A stretch of 64,000 bases of DNA, taken from the NCBI GenBank assembly GCA_029959195.1, contig CP114119.1, forward strand, positions 1,550,001 through 1,614,000. The letters are read 5' to 3'. Origin of the DNA: Dictyophora rubrovolvata. Lineage: Eukaryota; Basidiomycota; Agaricomycetes; Phallales; Phallaceae. Positions 51,836 to 62,152 of this stretch are shown piece by piece; the stretch's first letter is position 1, and each line of letters begins with the position of its first letter. The position numbers and the translations under genes are program-made. The notes below the pieces were generated by a model. That model was not told the origin of the DNA. It ran no database searches and saw only the letters and a program-made list of their open reading frames with translations.

Positions 51836-52319
51836 AGGTTGCTATTGATGAAACAGATTCGAGAGGGAAAAAGCTGGGTTACGTTGAATGACCAGCACGG
51901 TAAACCGTGACAACCACAAGATATACGCGTTATGTCACGTGATGGCGAGGACACGTCCATGAGCAACAACACCTCACCGACCTCACCAATCATCGTCCTT
52001 CAAGTTCACTTCAGCGAACATCCTAACTTCAAGCACCTGATGACAGACAACAAGGCTGTGTATAGAATTTTCTCTGTAAGATATGAATCAAAATCGTTTT
52101 TCGATTGACGTTTCAATACATAACGCGTGAATAAAATAAATGCACGTAAACCGTGACTGTCTTCCAGGGTGTCCGACTCTCCAAGTAGTTACCAAAGTAT
52201 ACAAAATATATTGTTAGACCATTCTTTCTTTAGTTACTGCGGTGTTCCTCGCCCGGCACCAAATGAACTGGCCCTAAAAGCATAAAACATAAGACTAATG
52301 TCACGAAAAAATCGATAAT
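51836..52319. other. Intergenic region, kinesin promoter and Sgt2 3' end
   Basis: About 480 bp. The left part is upstream of the kinesin start and carries TCACGTGA (listed separately). The right part should be the 3' untranslated region of Sgt2. No gene is seen. Confidence 0.55.
51935..51942. promoter_or_regulatory. TCACGTGA palindrome upstream of kinesin-6
   Basis: Perfect 8 bp palindrome with the bHLH core CACGTG, 100 bp before the kinesin ATG. The same octamer occurs in the left arm of the pair before KNL1 (TCACGTGA, 36843-36850) and the right arm reads ACACGTGATG. Function is inferred only. Confidence 0.4.
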
Positions 52320-53450
52320 TCAAGCGTACAGGTCTCTAAGGGTAGGGTCGGACATCAAATCCTGCATTGAAGGCATACCACCACCTGACTGAGCTCGATT
52401 TAACTAGAAAAAAAATTAACCTGATGTGCGACAAATTTTATAGAATAAATAACTTTACCATATTTGCGATAGCAGGGTTTTGCATCAATCTCTCCATTCC
52501 ACCATTTGCCATCATATTTTGTGCCATCTGCCTCACCGCCGGGTTGTTCATCATACCTGCTAGATTTGGCATGCCTTCACCTCCACCACCTCCACCAAAC
52601 ATACTGGCTAGGCTACCCAGATCGGGGAGTCCACCTCCGCTGGAAGAATTAGGCGTGGCTTCGTCCGGCGCAGACACGTTAGTTGACATCCGTGCTTCGG
52701 CTTGTTCCAAACCGGCTTTGAGATTAGCATTGTTAGTATCTAGCTCTAATCCGTGCCTGTAAGCTGATGCAGCTGCTGCGAAATCCTCCAAGCAAAAATG
52801 AGCGTGTCTTCACATAAAAAAAACTAGTGTTAACACAGAAAACTCCCATTGTCGAGGTTCGCTTACCCCAGTCGAGAAAACGCTTTCACAAATTTCGGGT
52901 CAATCTCTAAGGCCTTTTCGGAATCTTCAATAGCCTTGTCATGTTCTCCTAGAGACGAATATGCTGCAGCACGATTTGAGTAGTACACTGCGTTTGTTCC
53001 ATCCAGCGAGATAGCCTCAGTGTACGATTCGATCGCTTTAGAATAATCTTTTCGAGACATCAGACCATTTCCTGTTTGTTTCAACTTCTCAGCCTGAGCT
53101 TTGTTTTCAGCCGAGACAGGTTGAGGGGCAGCAGATGCTGTGGAGGAAGAAGTCGCGATTTTTTCCCGTGTTTTCAAGTAAAGTTCGAACATTGACATCA
53201 AGGTTGCCGGTTTTATACTGAGCCTGTCTCTCTGCTGTTTATCATTTGGATCAACTCCGTATGCTTCCGCAATGGATTGGACTGGGGAAAAATAATTAAT
53301 ACCGCCGAAGGTTTTGGTGGGAACGGACCTTTCTAACGAACCTGCTATCTCAATGCCTTCTTGATCTTCCCCTTTGATGGTACCGTCTTGTAAAGATTCC
53401 GTCAAAAAATCGATAATACCAAGAGCTAGACGTTCTTTTTTGTCTGCCAT
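52320..53450 (-). CDS. SGT2: Sgt2/SGTA, TPR co-chaperone of the GET pathway
   Basis: Cytosolic co-chaperone that receives tail-anchored proteins and passes them to Get4/Get5. The start at 53450 gives MADKKERLALGIIDFLTESL, then the N-terminal dimerisation domain. Three TPRs follow: AEKLKQTGNGLMSRKDYSKA, NAVYYSNRAAAYSSLGEHDK and AIEDSEKALEIDPKFVKAFS, then RLG and, after an intron, HAHFCLEDFAAAASAYRHGL. The C-terminal part is Gly/Met/Asn-rich (SMFGGGGGGEGMPNLAGMMN; MMANGGMERLMQNPAIANM), the substrate-binding region, and ends MPSMQDLMSDPTLRDLYA. Length (about 330 residues) and domain order match yeast Sgt2. It is divergent from PCM1, 142 bp apart. Confidence 0.95.
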
Positions 53451-53592
53451 GATTTTGTGGTGTGTTAGGAAGATAGTTGATCTGTAACGATCGGGTTATT
53501 GTTTATGTAAGTGCCGGTGGTGCACCAGGTGCCCATCTCATATCCTACATCTTTAAGATCTTTCTCAGTTGCTCGACTCGTACGGTCGTTAA

Positions 53593-55518
53593 ATGTCTTC
53601 TTTATCAACGGCCGCTCTAGTGCAATTTTCAGATCTTCATCCTAAACCATCCGGTATCACTTTCTCGTATGGCACCGCCGGTTTCCGAACTCAGTGAGCA
53701 TATTGCACAATGATGGCGAATGTACAGTAAACATTTGTTCAGGGCTGTTTTACTCGACTCAGTTTTATTCCGTGTCGGAGTGCTGGCAGCTCTTCGAAGC
53801 AAGCGGCTGGATGGCAAGATCATTGGGGTAATGGTGACTGCTTCTCATAATCCTGAAGCCGTATGTTTTTACAACTATATCATATCCCCGTGGCCAGTAA
53901 TCAGAGTTATAATATACAGGATAATGGAGTTAAACTCGTTGATCCCAGGGGTGAAATGTTAGAAAACTCTTGGGAAGCATTGGCGACCAATTTATCCAAT
54001 GCGGAGACCACCGGCGATCTTATACAAGTAGTTACAAACATTATCAGCCAGCAAAAAATAGATATATCAAAACCGGCAAATGTCGTATATGCTCGCGATA
54101 CCAGACCATCAGGTCCCAATCTTGTCGCTGCACTCGAGGATGGCCTACGTGCCATGGGCACCATTACGAGAAATGAAGGTATTCAGACAACACCAGTCTT
54201 GCATTACCTTGTTCGTTGTATCAACTCCAAGGGAACTAAGGATGATTATGGTGATCCTTCAGAACAAGGTTATTATCAGAAACTTGGAAGCGCCTTCCGA
54301 AAGTTAATGGTCAGTCTTTTGTTATATAATCCCACTTTGACTTATTCAGTTGACATATTCCTTTTTGTCAGGCTGGGAAAAAGGCTACACCACTTGTGGT
54401 TGATTGTGCTAATGGCGTTGGCTTTTTTGCTGCCAAAGCGATATCAGAACATGTTGGATCGGTTCTACAGACATTACCACACAATATCGCCATTAACGCG
54501 CCAGGTGCCCTGAACAATGCGTGTGGAGCAGATTACGTGAAAACTTCACAGCGCCTGCCTCCATCTTTAGTGTCTGTTCTTCAACCGGGACAACGTGCAT
54601 GTAGTTTCGATGGTGATGCGGATCGGCTTATATACTTCTACATGGATGATCGATCTCAGTTTCATATGTTGGATGGCGACAAGATAGCCGCATTGGTGGC
54701 AAATTTCATTGTAGAACTTGTCAAAGGAGCGGGACTTGAAAAAGTCCTTGAAGTCGGCGTTGTTCAAACAGCATATGCTAATGGCAGTTCTACCAAGTAC
54801 CTTAGTGAAGTCAGTCCATTGCCTGCTCTACTAGTTCTATCCAAGTAACTAAATAAACACTACAGAGACTGCCTGTTCAATGTGTTAAAACTGGTGTCAA
54901 AAATTTGCATCATGCCGCCGAACGCTATTCCATCGGGGTTTATTTCGAAGCAAATGGGCATGGAACTGTACTCTTTGCTCCCACTGCCCTGGGCACGCTG
55001 GCATCTCACCAGCCTTCTACGCCAGCCCAATCAACCTACTTAACTAATCTTATCGCACTGTCTGAACTCATCAATCAGACAGTGGGAGATGCACTTTCAG
55101 ACATGTTACTTGTAGAGGTCATCCTAGCACATAAAGGCTACAGTGGCTACGAATGGGATTCTATATATTCCGACCTTCCTAATCGATTGGTCAAAGTAGT
55201 AGTAAACGATAGGAATATGTTCGTAACTGAAGATGCCGAGCGACGTTTGACCCGACCAGTTGGGCTGCAACAAAAGTTGGATGAAATTATCAGAAAATAT
55301 GATGGCGGAAGAGCATTTGTTCGACCGAGCGGAACAGAAGATGTGGTTCGTGTTTATGCGGAGGCAACACTCCGTCCCCAAGCCGATGGTGAGTTGTGAA
55401 TCCATCTTAATTTATATTCGAATTCATTTTATTTTCAGAATTAGCCTTCAAAGTGGCTGGTTTGGTATATGACGAGTCGGGTGGGGATCCGGCTAAGAAA
55501 CCCAAAGAATTTCTGTAA
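53593..55518 (+). CDS. PCM1: Phosphoacetylglucosamine mutase
   Basis: Converts GlcNAc-6-phosphate to GlcNAc-1-phosphate on the way to UDP-GlcNAc, needed for chitin, N-glycans and GPI anchors. ATG 53593 gives [20 protein letters not shown], then [13 protein letters not shown] (substrate loop). [12 protein letters not shown] holds the phosphoserine of the active site. [20 protein letters not shown] and [20 protein letters not shown] follow. The metal site is [17 protein letters not shown] (about 54602-54650). The C-terminal phosphate loop is [20 protein letters not shown] (about 55318-55375), and the protein ends KKPKEFL at 55518. Domain order and motifs fit AGM1/PCM1 rather than ordinary phosphoglucomutase. 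Six or so short introns. Confidence 0.95.
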
Positions 55519-55665
55519 GATTAACGCAATATGCATATGTAGACAATAATGAGATTAGAATTATGCAAATGTAACGAATGTACTCATTTTTTTCAATTGA
55601 ACTGTTTCTGAGCTGATTGTCGCGTGCGAACTATGATAGTGACGCTTCAGTACTTACCGCAAACA

Positions 55666-57211
55666 ATGTGTCGTCTCGTCGTTTATAAAGGAACTCAGCC
55701 TGTCCAGCTATCCCAAGTAATAAGCGCATGATAATTTGTGTTCAAACAGCTTGTTCAAACATCTCTCGTAGCTTCTTACAAGACCTGCTCACTCCATCAT
55801 TCGTCAAGCTTTCGACCCGCGATTACGAACAGATCACAGGAGACCCATCAATGGGGACGGTTTTGGTGTTGGTATGCATTATCTCTTCTTAAATTGCATC
55901 AGCATTGGCCGCTTAATTGACAGATAGGATGGTATGACTCTGTCTATGATCCTGAACTCGGAACGCAACCGTGCATCTTCACCTCTGTCACTCCTGTACG
56001 TCAACCATATGTCTATTGTCGAACTCTCTTCAACAGATTAACAGGCTTGGAACAATGATAATTTGACTAGACTAGCCGAAAAAATCAAATCCCCCCTTGT
56101 TTTGTTTGTACTCGAGTTTCTAATTCCCCAGTCGTCAGCTCAGGCGTATCGTTTGCAGTGCCCATGTTCGAGCTTATACCTCCGGCTCACTGTCGTTAGA
56201 CAATTGTCATCCATTCGTATTCGAAAATCTGATGGTAGGCCGTCCTTTCAAACACAGGGTGATTTGAAACAAATTATCTGTTGTTTCCTTTCTAGTTTAT
56301 GCATAACGGAGAGGTTGCGGGATTCGAGAAGTTTAAGCGTACATTACAAGCGAGTTTGAGTGACGAGATTTTTTCAGTTGTCAATGGAAATACAGGTATT
56401 TCCATTATTACCAGTTAAGCCTTAATTTAACCGACGTTAGATTCTGAATGGAGCTTTGCTCTGTTCCTTTCCAAGGTAAGCCAAATTTCTGCAGCTGAGT
56501 TACTAATGTCCTAAAAACCCACATTACTAGCTCCCCGATTGTCATGCGACTCGTTTCAGTACTCAAACTTTGAGACGAGCCATGGAAGCTACTATCATCT
56601 CTTTGAATGAATTTGCTCACGAAGCTGATATCACCGAGGTCTGGAGCGAGGACTTCTCTCTCTCATGGGGAAATGTTTAATGAGATTTTTCCACAGCCTA
56701 GCCTGCTAAATTTTGTTGTCAGCGATGGTGAAACTGTAGTGGCCACAAGATATATTTCGTCCAAAGTCCACGAGGCAGCATCATTGGTGAGTGTCCCAAT
56801 CACTGCTGCTCTTCGTAAACTAATTCATTAGTGGTACTCCTCTGGAACATCTTTCGATGAATATGCGCCTGGAGGACACTATCGCATGTCAAAGTCTGAC
56901 AAACGCGAAAACATTGTTATGATAGCTAGTGAACCATTGACTTTTGAAAAAGGTGTTTACGTGTCCTATTTTTCTATCAATTCAAAATTTTTGAATTCTA
57001 AATTAAGCCGACTGGATGGAAATTCGTACTAACACCATGGTTGTAATAACACCGAAGATGGTTAGTTAATGAAATTTCTTTGCGACTCCTCTACTAAAAA
57101 CTTTCCTAGAACATTCTACAAATACCGATTATTGACGAATTTTATGTGGCACCTTCAGATCCGGCTTCTCAGAACAGAGGGACCGGTTTCGCAACTGACA
57201 AAGGTTTTTGA
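55666..57211 (+). CDS. DUG3: DUG3-type glutamine amidotransferase (glutathione degradation)
   Basis: Class II glutamine-amidotransferase-fold subunit that works with Dug2 to cleave glutathione in fungi; cytosolic. ATG 55666 is followed at once by Cys (MCRLVVYKGTQPVQLSQ), the N-terminal nucleophile. This requires the start here. Later exons, joined by eye, read INGDGFGVGWYDSVYDPELG, TQPCIFTSVTPAWNNDNLTR, LAEKIKSPLVLFV or a spliced alternative, FMHNGEVAGFEKFKRTLQAS, LLNFVVSDGETVVATRYISS, ASLWYSSGTSFDEYAPGGHY, RMSKSDKRENIVMIASEPLT and QIPIIDEFYVAPSDPAS, stop at 57211. It is cut into many exons, so no single frame shows the whole. Dug2 is not in this window. Confidence 0.9.
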
Positions 57212-57449
57212 TTTGAAATTGAATGAGAATCCGAAATCTCCCCTTTGGGGCAAGCTTGGGGTCCATCTAATGATCCCGCTTGTTTGTTATGGTAATCCTA
57301 TTGTCTCTCCCTCTTTACATTGGAATATCATGCACTTTCGATCGTTGCACACCCTTTTCCTTGTAAATTTTTTTCAAACGCGGTTTGTTGAATGGGGCAC
57401 ATTGAAACGAAGACGTATATCGTGAACGCTTACATAAGCTAGTCCATCC

Positions 57450-58760
57450 ATGAATCTTCTCCTCAGGACATTGTTCAATGGTGCAAAACTTGGCACTGCC
57501 TCTCAGATATTGGTGTTTCTGCCTTTGACACTGTCGACAATTTCAAAATCTGCGTTTTTGTTATTATCGTTTCTTCTATCTGTTCACTCACTCATCCATG
57601 GAACCATGATTTTGTTATGGGGCTCGGAGGTTCTTTCATTTCTACAAGTTCCTGTACATCCTTTCCTTCTTCTGCTCTGCTTTAATTTATTTTCATCCTC
57701 TCACGAGGGAATCTTGTGGTTCATAAGCGCCGCTGAGTGGTGGGGAGTTTTTTTAAGGCTCTCGACGCCGGTATTCATAGGGTTGGAGGGCATATCTTCT
57801 CTGCTCGTAGCACAGGTTTGCGGTCAGAAATCAAGGCAGTTGGCCTCAAAAGGCGAAGAATGGCAATTTTCACTTCTGGTGCTCGCGGCGGTAGCATATG
57901 TCGCGTCTGCGACTATAATCGTCCTGGTATGTACGCGTTTTCTTATCAGATTTGGAGAGGTTCAATGGGACTGCAGGCGTTTCCCACCGCTGCCATTTCT
58001 CCACTGGCAGCAAGCCTGCTCGGAGCAAGTATTGCATCCATTATATTTCTAACCTTTATCGGGTTTGCCCTTGGAAGAACCAACGTCATCGAATCTGCTG
58101 GATTGGCCTTGTTTCTCTCTTATAATATCTGGCTATGTGGCTTTGATGGAACTTTTCCCTGGAATACGCTTTGGGATGCATCTGCAGCGACGTACTAGTT
58201 CGTAATTTTTGCTTCACAATTGTTTGGAATCCTCAACAATTGATTACGTCCAGTACCCCTTTGTTGTCCAACATTTTACCCCATTTACAAACATTAGTGT
58301 CCTTTCTAACTCACACTCTACCGAAGCCTGTCCTAGCCTCTCTGTTCTATCGTTTGATAATTTTGCATCTCGCGTCGCATATTCTTCCCAGCATTGGGTC
58401 TAATGCTTGGGATATCGACGGAGGTGTGGAAGCGACATGGGAGGAACGACCTGTAAGTGGATACTGCAGAAGTTTCTCAATTCTATGTTAAAGCAGCTTC
58501 TTAGACATCTAGACTAACCCACTTTCTTCTAACTTATAAGCAATTCATCTTTATCACGGTGTATTCACATCTATTGCGTAAGACTTTCTATTCACTTTCC
58601 CAAACAATCATTTATAAGTGAAATAGTTCTTGATCATAATTCTCAAGTATGGTGGCGATGGGTCAACATATTCTTCACTCTTGCACTCTGGGCATTGGAA
58701 CTCACGGTCAGTCCTGGCGATGATGAGATCAGTGAGAACTTGAAGTGGAAAATTGAGTGA
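57450..58760 (+). CDS. ICE2: ICE2-type ER membrane protein
   Basis: Multi-pass ER membrane protein. In yeast Ice2 shapes cortical ER and takes part in lipid-droplet and phospholipid balance. The start at 57450 gives MNLLLRTLFNGAKLGTASQI. Many hydrophobic segments follow: FLLLSFLLSVHSLIHGTMIL, FLLLLCFNLFSSSHEGILWF, LRLSTPVFIGLEGISSLLVA, then FSLLVLAAVAYVASATIIVL. An intron (gtatgt...gactgcag) joins AFPTAAISPLAASLLGASIA, IIFLTFIGFALGRTNVIESA and GLALFLSYNIWLCGFD. The end has YKQFIFITVYSHLL, VWWRWVNIFFTLALWALEL and ISENLKWKIE, stop at 58760. The GRTNVIES and YSHLL...WWRW blocks are what I recall of this family. I have no way to confirm it by search. Confidence 0.75.
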
Positions 58761-58814
58761 AACGTAAGATTTGGGTTTATTCTCTTAGAAGTTCCAATGC
58801 AATAATATATAATC

Positions 58815-59568
58815 TTACAGGGAAGCCTCTAGCAACGTTTGTGCCTGTTCTCCTATTTGGTTTAGAAATGCATTGGAATATCTTAGACATTGTTGATAGG
58901 TTCTTTCAAACCCGCCCTAATTTATCCATGAGTGCTACACTCGAATAGAAATTGGTGCTACAACTCACGACACCCCCATAATACGGATCTTCAATCGGTT
59001 TTCCATCGTCATAAACACCCCAAAGTTTTACGATGGCCGTTGAGTCTGTGGGTTTTATCCTTTCCAAGTTAGCCAAATTCATCGAGTCTGACGCGAGGAT
59101 GTAGGTAAAGGTCCTGAAATCCTGGGGTTTAACTTGTCGTGCTTCATGTGATATTCGAATGTTATATTTTTTGCAAATGGCGACACTTCTAGGAATCATG
59201 TATCAGTGAAAGATCCATTCCATGCGAAGTGTGGACACCTTTCGTCTGGCTCTGGAGAAGGTGTGAATATTAGAACACGCGCATGCGTTAGTAACGCATT
59301 CCTACCCTCGCCTATATGGTAACCAGCAGTTCCCGCGCTGTCTGTTTGACTTGCCTTAGATTCTTAGAAAATCGAAAGCTGGATAGATTCTACTGACCAA
59401 CAATTATATCTATGCCACGCTGTTCAGCTACGTGAGCAAGAACAGCCTCGCCCAAGGGGGATCGACAAATGTTTCCTATGAATTATCGAAAACGTGAAAC
59501 TACTAATTATTTGATAAACTTGAATTTAACTCACCAAGACAGACAATGAGCACTGCTGACCTGGTCAT
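58815..59568 (-). CDS. Low-molecular-weight protein tyrosine phosphatase
   Basis: Cytosolic LMW-PTP (yeast Ltp1, fission yeast Stp1). The start at 59568 gives MTRSAVLIVCLG. An intron (gtgagt...attcatag) completes the P-loop CLGNICRS, with the catalytic Cys and Arg, followed by PLGEAVLAHVAEQRGIDIIV. Then RSVAICKKYNIRISHEARQV, DFRTFTYILASDSMNLANLE and VYDDGKPIEDPYYGGV, which holds the general-acid Asp and the two Tyr. A last intron (gtgagt...aaattag) joins GGFERTYQQCLRYSNAFLNQ, then the tail ending LLEASL at 58815. All family motifs are present and the length of about 165-175 residues fits. Its stop is 54 bp from the ICE2 stop, tail to tail. Confidence 0.94.
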
Positions 59569-59647
59569 TAGTACTGGCAAACTGCGAAGTGTGACACGGA
59601 AGTGATCTAATCTCCTCAATCTCGTCACGAACTACTTCGAGTCCATT

Positions 59648-60519
59648 ATGCCTGCTCCCCCAATTCAATTATTCTTGACTACTATTGTCACTCAACCGAC
59701 TTTGAAAAAACGACAAGGTACTAGATGCACCTTTCCAGACCAACTATCATTGTCATGACTCTGTGCAGATTTCATATTACGCATCCTACAGGCTCACAAG
59801 ATTCCCTTCACTTCCTATGACTTGGCCTCCGACGAAGCAGCCAAAACAATGTGGAAGAGAAAGGCACCTATCGGTATTCCTTGTGCAAAAGTAGACTGAT
59901 TTTTGAGTAAAATACTGTGTACAGGAAAGCAAGAGCTGCCGGGTATTTTAGTTGGCGGGAAATACCCTGGGGTGAGTCCTCTTCAGTCGGTCTTCTGGGC
60001 CGAAGCAATGTCTGATCTATATCTTGTGCCTCAGTCTTTTTCTGAATTGTCAGGACGCTGATCATTCTTCCCTTTCTGATTATCTCACCGTTTATTTCCT
60101 TCAGCGAAGAAGCTGTGGAGTTTGGCGAGCTTGACATATTTTTACGTCGTAAAGAGAATTGGGTAGAGGAGTTTGCAAACCCTGCGGTTCACTTACCCGC
60201 AGTACCTATAGGCGTACCAGGAGTCTATCTTCTATCGGAAATGATGGGCAAAAGACCCTCGACTTCTAGTACAGTAAGCCCACAGGCCAAGAAGAAGTCC
60301 GAGGAAGAAACTGATGCAGGAGATGAACTTTCCTCTTTCGGTTTGCAGGATGTGAAAGTATCGGAACAGGAGCTTTTGGATCTGGTTAAGGAATTGGGCC
60401 TGAAAGGTGACGACGCGAATACTCTGACAAAGAGTTTGACTCCCGCCGAAGCCTCATCCAAATTCGATAATCCGAAATCCCAAGTCGAAGACCGCCCGTC
60501 AGATGAAGGAACAAGTTGA
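59648..60519 (+). CDS. SH3BGRL-like thioredoxin-fold protein with long tail
   Basis: Member of the SH3-binding Glu-rich-like group, which has a glutaredoxin fold without the redox CxxC. ATG 59648 gives MPAPPIQLFLTTIVTQPTLK, and an intron joins DFILRILQAHKIPFTSYDLA, then SDEAAKTMWKRKAPIG, KQELPGILVGGKYPG, EEAVEFGELDIFLRRKENWV. The cis-Pro loop (LPGILVGG) is in place. The fold ends near residue 110. A tail of about 110 charged residues (KKKSEEETDAGDELSSFGLQ; DLVKELGLKGDDANTLTKSL) follows and stops at 60519. No enzyme activity is predicted, since the active-site cysteines are absent. It is divergent from the tyrosine phosphatase, 79 bp apart. Confidence 0.75.
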
Positions 60520-60563
60520 CTCTTTATTTTCCACCTAGAGTACCCAATACATCCCTATTCAAA

Positions 60564-61903
60564 TTATAACCGTGCGGTTTGATTGGGTTGCGTGGTCACT
60601 AAGGATCCGCCATCCACAGTAATAGTCGCGCCATTAACATAGGACCCTGCCCGACTAGCAAGAAACAAGGCAGCTGCAGCAACATCTTCTGCACGTCCGA
60701 TTCTTCGCAACGGCACACTCGCAGTAATAATCTCTCCAGCCACTTTCAAAGTATGCGCCATCACTTTTAAACAATCAGCACCTGACTGACTAATCTACCG
60801 AAGGACCTTACTTTTACTTTCAAAGGGACCTAGTTTAGGACTAAGTTTTTTCGCAAAAGCAAAGAAAATCCATGTTAAAAGTTACACGTACCGCATGCCA
60901 GTGTGTTACTTGTGATACCTTCGGTCCCCAAACGAGCTGCAAGATGACGACTCAAATGGTGAACTGCAGCCTGAGAAAGAAGTAATTTTTAGGAACGATG
61001 TCAACGGGAAAAAGCCAACCTTAGATGCAGAATATGCATAAGTCTCCAACACCGGTACTCGTTCGCCCTCAACAGAACCGATCTTTAGTTTATGAAATTT
61101 GTGGATCAAAGCACCGGCAAGTTGACAAGAAAGCGTACGTACGTTTATGATTCGAGCTGGGTCCTCAAAAACCCCATCTTTTTCCCCTCCTTGCTTCGCA
61201 GCATTGCGAAGAAGTGGGGAACATAATTGTGACAAAGTAAATATTCTTTGAACATTTAGCGTTAATATCTTTGTAAAAGCTGCATCCTGATGTTTATGAT
61301 TATGGGACTCAAAAAGCTCATGACGTTTTCTGCGCTTTTAGAGCTTACCGGATACTCTTGGAAATCTTCGCCCCAATTGGCACCCGCGTTGTTGACTAAC
61401 ACATGAAGCACTTTATAGAGGACTATGTCAGTAATTGTGCAAATCCAAGTAGAGAAAATGGGGTACCATTTTCTCTGTTCTCCAATTCCGAAACTAGTCT
61501 TTTAACTTCATCGTACTTCTGCAAATTTGCTGGTAACGCAATGCATTGACCAGGACCCATCTTGGAGAGTTCTTCCGCTGTTGCAAAGCATTCTTCTCGG
61601 GTTCGTGATGTGATATATACCTTCGCTTTCTTCAGACAAAAACACCAATTACAATGATTCGAGCCACGGAACCTTGCACCCATTACTGACAAAACCAGTT
61701 GCCACCTGAACAAATCAGAATTCGCTTTCATGTTATAGAAAAGGCAAGAATACCATCTTTCCAATCCCTCTCGAGCCTCCTGTTATTAGGATGACCTTTG
61801 GTCAACAGCACAGTGAGATGTCGTGCACGTTTCCGGATTCGCTAGTGTCTCTTCATACCTTATTCTGAACGTGAAACAGATTCTCTATTCGAAAAGAAGA
61901 CAT
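60564..61903 (-). CDS. Short-chain dehydrogenase/reductase
   Basis: Classical SDR, about 290 residues, NAD(P)-dependent; the substrate is unknown. The start at 61903 gives [15 protein letters not shown], and an intron joins [13 protein letters not shown] (the Rossmann TGxxxGIG, on the minus strand near 61775-61795). [20 protein letters not shown] follows. An [16 protein letters not shown] segment (the NNAG motif) is at about 61370-61405. The catalytic Ser lies in RIINIGSVEG, completed across an intron, and the YxxxK is ETYAYSASK at about 61025-61050, followed across an intron by [20 protein letters not shown]. The C-terminal block is [35 protein letters not shown], and the stop is at 60564. 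All catalytic residues are present. Its closest class may be the fungal 3-oxoacyl-reductase-like enzymes. Confidence 0.9.
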
Positions 61904-62152
61904 TGGGATATCGGAATTGGAAAGTGAAAATGAAAAATAATTGCTACAGGTGCCTTGGATTCTGAAAGAAAGCCGTGTGAGAAACAGACATGTTCGTAGT
62001 GGTTAAGCTAAATCACACGCCACAAACCAGGTAATACTTATGACACTTCGGAAGTTACTGGTTCAAAAGCACGATTGGACAAAAATCATTTATTCATATA
62101 GTTCACATTGTGTATTCCAATCATAACGGTTTGGTCTTCTCAGTATTTGAAT

